DNA from: Grimontia hollisae CIP 101886
Lineage (GTDB): Bacteria > Pseudomonadota > Gammaproteobacteria > Enterobacterales > Vibrionaceae
NCBI RefSeq assembly: GCF_000176515.1
Contig: NZ_ADAQ01000012.1
Location: forward strand, 310,001 to 374,000
Reading direction: 5' to 3'
Length of the DNA stretch: 64,000 bases
Shown: in pieces, positions 53,169 to 62,227 of the stretch
Layout of the letters: every line of letters begins with the position of its first letter
Numbering within the stretch: position 1 is the first letter of the stretch
Position numbers and translations under genes: made by a program
The notes under the pieces: model-generated
The model's database searches: none
What the model was told of the DNA's origin: nothing
The model's input: the letters and a program-made list of their open reading frames with translations, nothing else

Positions 53169-56100
53169 ATGAAAACAAACAGTGTATCAAATAAAGCTAC
53201 AGAAATTAATAATTCAGAAAAAACAACGCATGAACCTTTTATTAATAAAATAACAAAGATAAAAAATGCCTCAACAGAAGATGTAGTAGCTATTGGGGGA
53301 TTAATTCAAGAAGAAATAAGACGAACAATTAACCCAACGAAAACACCTCTTGTAACTACGAGTGGGAATTGGAAATCTACGGTTATGCATCGACTTGGGT
53401 TATTGATGTCTGGCACCCCTTCTTCAATGCCTCTCATTGGTAGTAATAATATACACCAAGAAGAAACCACATCAGTTATCCCACAGGCATCTACTATGCC
53501 AAGTTCAGCTTCTTTTTATCACGGTTATCAAGAAGTAAGCTCAACAGCGTCAATTACACCAGATAATCACATTAAAAAAATAAGAAAAAAAAGAAGCCTT
53601 GAAAATAGTAATGGCGGTGAAAGTGTAAATATAGAAAATATAGAAAATAAATATGACCTTACCAGGGATAACATTGAAGATAAAATTTTCAATGGATCTG
53701 CAAAAAAAGAAAAAATTCATCATAAATTACTTGATTCATTAAAGGATAGTATAGATGAATATCAATCTCTCAGTAATAAAAACAGTAGAGAGGGAATAGA
53801 TAAACTAAAACAACAAGCCAATATTTTGGCGAAAATATATAACGAGTTTAATTCTAAAGATGGAAAAGAGAATTATCTCTCTGAAAAAAACAATATTATT
53901 AAACTAATTAGTGAAATACAAACGGAGTATAAGTCACATAAAGTTGAAATTGAAAAGAATATCCATGTCATTTGGATTGCGGGTGCACCACCAGAAAGTA
54001 TTACCAAATATGCCAAAGCCTATAAAGCAGCATATCCTGAATTTACTTTCAATTTATGGGTTGATCCCAATGCCATGTCGGCGTATGCATTTAATAAACA
54101 ACTGAGAGAAGCTGCTTTTGAAAATGCAAAGAATGAAGTGATTTATTCTTTAAGCGAGGAAGAAATTGATGAGTTAATGACAAAAGAGAACTTAACCGAA
54201 GAGCTTAACAAGAAATTGACAACTCTTTTTGAATCTCATCTTTTCAAATCTGTATTGCAAGTTCAGGATGCAGTAATGAACTATGCATATGTAAAAGGTC
54301 TACTGACATTTGATGATGAAAACCGCATGGGTTTTCTGAAAGAGATTTTACACTACGATGATGAAAAAATAGAAAAGTTCAAGGAAATATTGCGAGAAAA
54401 TATAGAGAAAACAGACAGATTGGAGAAAGATCTTATAGAGATATTTGGTAAAGATAAAATAAATGTAAATGATGTGACATCTTTATCAGATATGAAAAAG
54501 GTGCATAGAAAACAGCACTATCAGCAAGAGTTAATTCTAAGAGGAAACTATGCTGCTGCCACCGATCAGTTACGTATGTATATATTAAAAGAGCAAGGAG
54601 GCATTTATACAGATTATGATGTCACACCCGGCTATACACAAGAAGTCTATAAGATTATACAAGAAAACAGTAAAGATTTTGATTTTCTGGAAAAAGAAGA
54701 TCATCGTCGTGCACTCAATGATGAAATACTCTCAATTGTAAGTGAAGAGAAAAGTACAGGATTGAAAGATAAGCTTCCTAAAGAAGACGTAGAAAGATTA
54801 AATAAAATCATAACGGAAGTGAAAAATCTTGGAGATAATAAAATATTCTCTCCAATAGAAACCAAAGTAATACGTGATTCTATGGTGATGTCTAAACGCT
54901 ATCAATGGTGGGGTAAAAAGGCAGGTTGGAATATTCGCGGTAATAACAACTTTCTCGCAACTCATAAGGGAAGTAAAGTAACGGATTTTGTAACTTCGGG
55001 GCAGGATAATGCATACCGAGAATTTTTTAAAATACGAGAACAGTTAAGAACCGAAGGCATTAGTGAACATCATTACTATCATAATCCAAATAATAATGAG
55101 CAATCCGATCCACTACGTGGCCGTGAAAAGGTAGAAGCAAAACTGTTTGCGTCTGACTTAGAAAGCAATGATAAAAAGGCAAGAAAAAAAGAAGTACTAA
55201 AAGATCTGGATAAAGATCTTAAAGAATATGGTAAGTTTCTGACATCCGAAGGAAAAGGAGTGAAAAGCAAAGATATTCGGGGCACAGATGATTTTCTTAA
55301 AGGGTACAGTGCTGGAGATGCAGTAAGTAGTGTCTCTGGATTCAGGGAAGAAATGAATATTAAAGAAATAGTTGATCTAATGAAAAAAAATAAGGAAAAA
55401 CTAACTTATCAACAAGTTGGTGCATTATCGTATGAAGTAGAAAGTCGTGCTTTATCGGTAACGTTCCAGCCTAAAGTCGAAGAGTACCATAAACTTTTTG
55501 ATAAAGTTGCTTCCAGTGGGGAATTTGACAAATCAGCCAAAGAGAAGTTAATGCCGCAGTTGTTTTTACTGAATTTGGTCGGTGATGGATACGGAGGTCG
55601 ATGTGATCCTTTATCAATTCTTATGCTGACAGAAAAATATCTGGAGAGTAAAAGTCAACAAGGTCAGCCTGGAAAATTAATTGAAAATTTGTATTCTGCC
55701 GCGGCTGTGTTAAATGCACCTTCTCATTATACAGATACTGAAGTAACGAAAGCAAAACAATTACTAAACGCACTGGTTAGACTTCATGCCAAAAATCCAA
55801 TGCACTCCACTAAAGAACAAGTATGGAAGGAAAAAAAAGAAAAACAACCAATCAATGAGGTTGTTACATTGCTGAAATCAAAGGGCGAGAAAAATGAACC
55901 CGTATTATTAAAGTTAGAAGCGCCCGGGCATGCTATGGCTGCATGGGCTGTCGGTGAGGGAACTAATAGAGTATATGGATTTTATGATGCCAACGGTGGA
56001 ACCGTTGAGTTTTCAGATATAAATAAGCTTAGTCAATATATTAATGAATTGTTTGGTAAAGAGGGTCTAGATAAGGCAACTAAGTACCATTTAAATAAAG

Positions 56101-59100
56101 ATGGTGAAGCGTGTATTTTTGATCGTGTAGTTGTTTTAGATGGCGAAGCACTATCAAAGTATAAAACAGGACTTAACGAAAAACCGTTACAAGATATATT
56201 GAAAGTCAATGTATTTGATCCTGTTGTAAAAAGAAAAACAATAAAAATAAAAGAGAAAAAGATAAAATTTGATCCTAAAAAATATAAAGAAGGGACGTTA
56301 TTTTCTAAGTATAGAATGGATGGCACCATTCCTAGAATGTACAGCACACTTTATATTACTGGTCCTGATGCGATCATGAAGTCCATGAAAACTTATTACC
56401 ATTCATTGGGAGAGCTCGGCCAATGTCGTTTGGATCAGAGTGACAATCGCTTTAAGGGACTCGCAAAAGATTCATTTGTCGGGAATCTTGAAAAAATCGT
56501 TGAGGCCGAAGGTGAGCATTACGACTGGGTGAATCAAAATTCAGCAGGCATTAATGATGTCACGCCAGATGATGCAAGTACATGGATAGGTAAAAAGTCG
56601 GATGCAAAAGAAATCTTTTCTAACCTTCTTTTCACAAAACAAACAGGTGGACTGTTTGGAATTACACCGACAAAATTAGATGTTAGACGATTGACGATTG
56701 GATGGCCATCCGACTTAAAGGATAAACTAAAAAAAGAATGGCCAACATTAGAAGAAGACTATAATAAGATAGTTGATGAGGAGCATATCGACTTAGATAA
56801 ACTTTCTGATATCGACAAAAAAATACATCACTATTTATTGTCGTCTGACAATAATCTTGTTAAGTGGGTAGGTATATCATTATCTGATCAGTTGACTGTA
56901 AAATTGAATAAAGTCACTGTGCCTATAGAAAACAAAGTGCATTACTTATTAACAGACATAAACAGAAGTCCAGATAGAAATAAAAAATCTATTTTTTCAC
57001 TATTATCAAGTGACAAAGATACAAAAATTGTCATCTGGAAAGATGATGTCTATAACAAAGTATTAGTGTTAAAAGAATTGTCTATATTAGAAGAGAGACA
57101 AAAACAAATACGAGACCTGATAACAACTACTGATGGTCATGAAGTAGGTACCAAGTTAGAAACATATTTATCGTTAAAGGAGAAAGAGCAGCTAGGCACC
57201 ATTACACATGATGAGCATGAAACACTCTTGGTTGTTTTGGATGAACTCTCGCAAAATGAAAAAATAAAACAAAAATTAATTGAAATAGAGAATAAATCTC
57301 ATTCTTCATCTGTAAAAAAATCAATAGAACAATATGGAAATAAAATTTATAATTTAAAATTTGAAGATATAAAAAAATTAAAAAGCAAAGAACTCAACGT
57401 AGATATAGATACGTTATGGAAAAAATATATTATAAATGAAAATAAAATTATTAGCGAATTGCGTGAAGATGCAAAGAAAAACAATCTAGAAAAAAGGATA
57501 GAAGTTAAAAATATTTCTAATGATTTAAAAGATAATCAATTAATAACGGATATGATGCGTGACGGATATGGCTTTGAAGATCTCGATAAAATCATAAAGT
57601 ATGGCATCCTTAATCAAGAATCTGGTGTGATGATACAAGATGCAGCCATGGTTGCACCTTCAACTGAATTGGTTAAGACAGTGTTAAATTACACAGGAGG
57701 AAATGATGCTGATGCAAAAATTATCCTAAAAAGACTTTATCATCACTTTTTTGGTGAAGGAAAGCCTCATTTTGGTCCTAGTAGTTATGAGCAGGCATTA
57801 AAAGTCTCTTTTGATTCAGTTTTAGAATCATTGGATACAAATAATCTGGGTAAATATTTCTTATCTGTGATGAACCAGGATGTTTCTGCCCTTGGTGTGA
57901 AGTTTTCCAGCACTGATGGGATTTTAACGTCTGAGGTTATGATTTCGGGTATGAAAGATGGTTTGCCAAAAAATCATAACATTGTTTTAGAGAGGATGAA
58001 TAAATATTTTTCAACTCTTTATGACGTGAGCAATGATCTCAAACAGAGTAAGTCAATAACTTTAGAATCAATAAAAATAAAATTCAACGAAAAATCTTTA
58101 AGTTTCATGTTGCAAGATGACGCACATATAAGGAGTTTTTTAGAGAGAGTAAAAGAAGTAAAAGACATATCATTAACTGAAATAAGTCGAGGACTGACAG
58201 GTAAAAACAGTTTTGTAGACTGTGCAACACATATAACTGCGGATAAATTCCCGAGTATCATAAATAATATTTCAAAAGAAATAAAGTCGAAATCACCATC
58301 TGTATTTTCAATGTCTGAGTCAACGTTTGTTGAGCAAGGAACATTGAAGGGATTAGGCTACGCAGGTAGCGACAGTTATATCACAAACCCTGTTTCTGCA
58401 CCTAAGTTACATGATATTTCCATACAGGCTAAATATCGGGCACTAAAATGGGGTGATTTTTATGGTAGAAATGCAAAACTATGGCAAGAAGCGGTAAGGA
58501 AATTCGAGGGTAATAATGTTAAGTTTCACCCGCAAATGCTGCTGACACCGGAGGAAGGCCGCTGTATGGGGTTGGCAGAGTTATATCTTCTTGCTAACAG
58601 TGAAGAGCATTACAAAACATTGCAAGAAAATCTGGATTTAGCCAGTGCGTTATATCAGGAAAGTCAAATCGATCAATCTCAACTTTCTGAAGGTGATAAG
58701 CACTTATTGGATTCGACGTTGAACCAAGTCGAGCATGCGCAACAGCATGGTAATAATAAGCTATTATCTTCCCAAGATATTGAAAAAATCAGATTGTCTG
58801 ATTTTGAAACGAACAGTGTTGCTGACTATTTAACAGACACCAAGGTAAAAAATCTATTAATAACGACTAAGTTTCATAGCATGGTTGTTTCGGATTTTGA
58901 AGGAAAATTCCGTGTAACCGATCCTAACTTTGGTTATGCAGATTTTACAAGCTTGGAACAGGCGTTGAATTTTGTTGAAGATTCTATTCAAATTTCGCCT
59001 GAAGTACGTGAATTATACACAGGAACATCAACCGGTGATGCTGTTGATATTAGCTTTGTAAAAGATAAGAGTTGGAAAGATATCGTCAGCTCTGATGCGC

Positions 59101-62100
59101 TTGATCTCACTACTCATCATCACCAGTCAACACTTGAGAAGATTAAGCAATCAAGTATTACTATTGATATTAAAGGGAAAAAATTTGATTTGGTTGCTTT
59201 GTATAAATATGGTGTCTTCTTTGATGGGGCCAGAATTGATGATCGTGTCAGTAAAACAAAGTTTGACGATACTGATGTTGACAAATTAAAAGTCGATGTT
59301 GAGATGTTAAAAAAATATGTTGATGAGCATTGTCTGAGTGCTAAAGAGCATGAAGAAATAAAAGTGCTGGCTGAAACATTAACGTCTACTGACGAACAAA
59401 AGAAAATCAGCATTGATGACATCTTCTCAAATGATGCCAAAGAGAAACATTTGGCACGTAGATTACAAGCCCAAAGTGAACGTGTTGGCCAATTAATTTC
59501 TGATATTTATAGAAATATAAAATTTAAAATTGATGAATTAGGTTTTAAAAAATTTAAACTTGGTGCTTTAAATTTTAATGATAATAATGATAAAATACAA
59601 CTTTTATTAGAGGATCTTGATGCTAAAAAATCTGTAAATGTTGATATTGACATTTCAGATTTTAAAATGACCTTACGTGAAGGATTAGATGCCCTGTCAG
59701 AGGGGGTCGATCGAATGAACCTTGATGGCATTATGTCTCTTCTTGGAATTATGCAATATGTTCGATTGACACAGAGTGGTGATCATATTTCTGCCGTGGA
59801 TCATGCTAATTTGGGCTCAGACGTTAAGACAGTAGCAGAAAAAGTTGTTGGCTCCACACTCATATTTATGGGTAAAAAGAATTTTGGTTCTAACATCAGT
59901 GATATCACCTTTGAGGCCATAGCTGCCCAGAAAGTCAGTCAATTAGCAACAAAAATTGGCGGACCAACAGGAAAAGTACTGTCTAGGTTCGCCAACGTCA
60001 TCCGGTTTCCGCTTTTAGATACCGCATTAAATTTATGGTCTCTGGGGGAATCGGTTCAAAATTACTTGAATGCCGGTGACGGTAGTGCAGAAAAAGTGTT
60101 GGCAGAAGTTGATGTCGCCTTTGCGTCAACTTTTACTGCACTAACGCTTGGCAGTTTTGCCTTTCCTCCTCTTGGAATTGCCGCATTCCCATTAATGTTC
60201 TTACAGCAAGAGGTAAGGAACTTTCAACTGCATTTACACCAGGAAAATGCGAGAAGAGCGGCCTGGGTAAATGTAGAAAAATATTTAAACCAGGCAGAAC
60301 ATAGCATTGTGAAAATTGATAAAGACAATGGCGTGATAGATCTGTCTCCATGTCAAATTGTGGGTGATTTGAAACTAGATCTGTCAGCCAAACCACCTAA
60401 AATTACAGGGGAACCTTCATATAATCTTGGTAAGGATATAGGTAATAACCCTCGCTTGTCTGATGAGGAAGTAAGAAAAATCAGCAAGTATGCGATTGCA
60501 TGTGTTGATAGAGATGAAATCAATGTACCTAACCTTTTTGGCAGCTCTGGAGGAATACACTGCCGAGATCTATCTAGTGAAAGTAATCTGGTCAGAGGTT
60601 TTGGTAATCGGAACTGGCCTTCTAAAATGCCATCAGTACCAGAAGGTGACTATAGTACTGTTATTCTTGGTTACACTTCCCAGATTAGAGCGAATACCGA
60701 AGTGATATATATGACATGGAATGGTTATCAGGAAGTGGCGAGACAAGGTTTCCCTGTTGTAGAGCATTTGGATAAGCATACTGAAATCATTACTGGAGAT
60801 AAGCCTGTTCGCATAGTATTACCTAAATTAGAGTCTAAAATGTTTACTTCAGAAAACAGGCATGATCTAAGAGCATTGACACATTATTGGTTCACCGTAA
60901 GAGGTGGAGATAAAGGTGTGACTGTTTACCCGAATGGTGTGGGTAATTTTAATATTAAAGGGAAAAAAGGGGCGAAGAATATTCTCTCATTTAGTGAATT
61001 ACCTTATCACTTAAATGTTCATGTTGATTTGAATAAAACAGAAAGACAGACGGTCGTAACTTGTGATTGGTCTGGTTATCCAAAGAAAAAAGAAAATATG
61101 ATGGATCTGGTTCAAGAGAATATCAATACCCTTGTTGGATCTAATCAAGGTAATAACATCTTTATCGGTAATAATAATGGAAATCATTTTATCACTGGTC
61201 ACGCTTTTAACAAAATCCACCTTGGAAAAGGTAGTAATGTAATCACAGTCCCTGATGTGAATGGAAGTTTTTTTGATACAATTCTTTATTTAGAAGATAG
61301 TAAAAACATTCAATATTTACAACTTGGTTGTAGTATTGATAATATTCATAAAGTGAGGTCTTTCAACAATAATACATATATATACTTTAGTGAGCATATT
61401 AATGATTTTAAGAACGTGATTAAAATCCATTTTCCAAAAAATAAAGGTTTCGATAACTCTAACATTGTTATTTTGACTGAAGATGGTTTGGAGCTTGGTG
61501 TAGATAAAAGTGGTAATCTTTTCGCGATAAAAATCGATATGGTAAAATTTGCTGAATACCATAAAGATGTTGGTCTATTAGATCCAGAATATTTACTTTC
61601 AAATAAAAAACTACATATCTTAGGAAAAGAAGTTAATGAGGTTGATTACGGCAGTTATAATGTTTTTATAGAAAATGAATATTTAACCTATAAAATAAAG
61701 AAAACAAATAAAACAATTTATATGAACACTAAATATTCATCAACACTTTATGGAAGTAAAGGAAGTACCTATAGGGTTTGGGGTATAGAACAGCCTAAAC
61801 ATCATGTTGTTCTTCACAATGACAATGAATCTCCAGAGAATATTGACATATCTAGTTTTACTTCTATTAACAATAAAGTGGAAGTTACTGCTTACTGTCA
61901 GAATGATAAATGTGTGCTCAAGGTTTCTTATGATAAGAAAACTTTTGAATTAACGATAAAACCAAATTCTATTGAACATGGACATTTGAAAGACTCAAAA
62001 GCCAAGATCATCCTTGATAAAGATAAAACAATGACATTGGAGGAAATATTTATTTTATCTGCTGGTGTGGAAAATGAAGTGCTAATCCACAAAAACAATA

Positions 62101-62120
62101 AATGGAGCGAAAATGAATAA
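53169..62120 (+). CDS. LifA/TcdB-like multidomain glycosyltransferase-protease toxin
   Basis: This 2983-residue protein has no signal peptide. Residues 1-250 are Lys/Glu-rich and unassigned. A GT-A glycosyltransferase spans about 260-640. NIHVIWIAG has Trp269 (the place of TcdB Trp102), TDQLR has Asp466 and Arg469, and IYTDYD has the DxD pair Asp482/Asp484. A first papain-like site follows: Cys812 (GGRCDPLS), His921 (APGHAMAAW), Asp940 (YDANGG). A second is Cys1799 (EEGRCMGLAE), His1903 (KFHSMVV), Asp1918 (RVTDPNFG). Residues about 2190-2390 resemble the TcdA/TcdB pore-forming domain, with a hydrophobic hairpin at 2315-2345. A Gly/Asn-rich repeat-like stretch lies at 2655-2697. The family glycosylates host proteins and is linked to lymphostatin (LifA/Efa1). 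Codon use is far more AT-rich than neighbours. The ribosome site is weak. Confidence 0.9.
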   Translation: MKTNSVSNKATEINNSEKTTHEPFINKITKIKNASTEDVVAIGGLIQEEIRRTINPTKTPLVTTSGNWKSTVMHRLGLLMSGTPSSMPLIGSNNIHQEETTSVIPQASTMPSSASFYHGYQEVSSTASITPDNHIKKIRKKRSLENSNGGESVNIENIENKYDLTRDNIEDKIFNGSAKKEKIHHKLLDSLKDSIDEYQSLSNKNSREGIDKLKQQANILAKIYNEFNSKDGKENYLSEKNNIIKLISEIQTEYKSHKVEIEKNIHVIWIAGAPPESITKYAKAYKAAYPEFTFNLWVDPNAMSAYAFNKQLREAAFENAKNEVIYSLSEEEIDELMTKENLTEELNKKLTTLFESHLFKSVLQVQDAVMNYAYVKGLLTFDDENRMGFLKEILHYDDEKIEKFKEILRENIEKTDRLEKDLIEIFGKDKINVNDVTSLSDMKKVHRKQHYQQELILRGNYAAATDQLRMYILKEQGGIYTDYDVTPGYTQEVYKIIQENSKDFDFLEKEDHRRALNDEILSIVSEEKSTGLKDKLPKEDVERLNKIITEVKNLGDNKIFSPIETKVIRDSMVMSKRYQWWGKKAGWNIRGNNNFLATHKGSKVTDFVTSGQDNAYREFFKIREQLRTEGISEHHYYHNPNNNEQSDPLRGREKVEAKLFASDLESNDKKARKKEVLKDLDKDLKEYGKFLTSEGKGVKSKDIRGTDDFLKGYSAGDAVSSVSGFREEMNIKEIVDLMKKNKEKLTYQQVGALSYEVESRALSVTFQPKVEEYHKLFDKVASSGEFDKSAKEKLMPQLFLLNLVGDGYGGRCDPLSILMLTEKYLESKSQQGQPGKLIENLYSAAAVLNAPSHYTDTEVTKAKQLLNALVRLHAKNPMHSTKEQVWKEKKEKQPINEVVTLLKSKGEKNEPVLLKLEAPGHAMAAWAVGEGTNRVYGFYDANGGTVEFSDINKLSQYINELFGKEGLDKATKYHLNKDGEACIFDRVVVLDGEALSKYKTGLNEKPLQDILKVNVFDPVVKRKTIKIKEKKIKFDPKKYKEGTLFSKYRMDGTIPRMYSTLYITGPDAIMKSMKTYYHSLGELGQCRLDQSDNRFKGLAKDSFVGNLEKIVEAEGEHYDWVNQNSAGINDVTPDDASTWIGKKSDAKEIFSNLLFTKQTGGLFGITPTKLDVRRLTIGWPSDLKDKLKKEWPTLEEDYNKIVDEEHIDLDKLSDIDKKIHHYLLSSDNNLVKWVGISLSDQLTVKLNKVTVPIENKVHYLLTDINRSPDRNKKSIFSLLSSDKDTKIVIWKDDVYNKVLVLKELSILEERQKQIRDLITTTDGHEVGTKLETYLSLKEKEQLGTITHDEHETLLVVLDELSQNEKIKQKLIEIENKSHSSSVKKSIEQYGNKIYNLKFEDIKKLKSKELNVDIDTLWKKYIINENKIISELREDAKKNNLEKRIEVKNISNDLKDNQLITDMMRDGYGFEDLDKIIKYGILNQESGVMIQDAAMVAPSTELVKTVLNYTGGNDADAKIILKRLYHHFFGEGKPHFGPSSYEQALKVSFDSVLESLDTNNLGKYFLSVMNQDVSALGVKFSSTDGILTSEVMISGMKDGLPKNHNIVLERMNKYFSTLYDVSNDLKQSKSITLESIKIKFNEKSLSFMLQDDAHIRSFLERVKEVKDISLTEISRGLTGKNSFVDCATHITADKFPSIINNISKEIKSKSPSVFSMSESTFVEQGTLKGLGYAGSDSYITNPVSAPKLHDISIQAKYRALKWGDFYGRNAKLWQEAVRKFEGNNVKFHPQMLLTPEEGRCMGLAELYLLANSEEHYKTLQENLDLASALYQESQIDQSQLSEGDKHLLDSTLNQVEHAQQHGNNKLLSSQDIEKIRLSDFETNSVADYLTDTKVKNLLITTKFHSMVVSDFEGKFRVTDPNFGYADFTSLEQALNFVEDSIQISPEVRELYTGTSTGDAVDISFVKDKSWKDIVSSDALDLTTHHHQSTLEKIKQSSITIDIKGKKFDLVALYKYGVFFDGARIDDRVSKTKFDDTDVDKLKVDVEMLKKYVDEHCLSAKEHEEIKVLAETLTSTDEQKKISIDDIFSNDAKEKHLARRLQAQSERVGQLISDIYRNIKFKIDELGFKKFKLGALNFNDNNDKIQLLLEDLDAKKSVNVDIDISDFKMTLREGLDALSEGVDRMNLDGIMSLLGIMQYVRLTQSGDHISAVDHANLGSDVKTVAEKVVGSTLIFMGKKNFGSNISDITFEAIAAQKVSQLATKIGGPTGKVLSRFANVIRFPLLDTALNLWSLGESVQNYLNAGDGSAEKVLAEVDVAFASTFTALTLGSFAFPPLGIAAFPLMFLQQEVRNFQLHLHQENARRAAWVNVEKYLNQAEHSIVKIDKDNGVIDLSPCQIVGDLKLDLSAKPPKITGEPSYNLGKDIGNNPRLSDEEVRKISKYAIACVDRDEINVPNLFGSSGGIHCRDLSSESNLVRGFGNRNWPSKMPSVPEGDYSTVILGYTSQIRANTEVIYMTWNGYQEVARQGFPVVEHLDKHTEIITGDKPVRIVLPKLESKMFTSENRHDLRALTHYWFTVRGGDKGVTVYPNGVGNFNIKGKKGAKNILSFSELPYHLNVHVDLNKTERQTVVTCDWSGYPKKKENMMDLVQENINTLVGSNQGNNIFIGNNNGNHFITGHAFNKIHLGKGSNVITVPDVNGSFFDTILYLEDSKNIQYLQLGCSIDNIHKVRSFNNNTYIYFSEHINDFKNVIKIHFPKNKGFDNSNIVILTEDGLELGVDKSGNLFAIKIDMVKFAEYHKDVGLLDPEYLLSNKKLHILGKEVNEVDYGSYNVFIENEYLTYKIKKTNKTIYMNTKYSSTLYGSKGSTYRVWGIEQPKHHVVLHNDNESPENIDISSFTSINNKVEVTAYCQNDKCVLKVSYDKKTFELTIKPNSIEHGHLKDSKAKIILDKDKTMTLEEIFILSAGVENEVLIHKNNKWSENE

Positions 62121-62170
62121 TATTTTCACTTAAACTATCGCATTGATAATATCGGTTTATCTCCTATAAC

Positions 62171-62205
62171 AAAAAAGGGATGCGGATGTATCCGCCTCCC
62201 TTTTT
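62171..62205. terminator. Bidirectional terminator between toxin and phoX
   Basis: AAAAAGGGA-TGCGGAT and ATCCGC-CTCCCTTTTT form a long stem with a TG-containing loop and A/T flanks, between convergent genes. Confidence 0.9.
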
Positions 62206-62227
62206 AATCTTTAATCTGCACAGTAAG

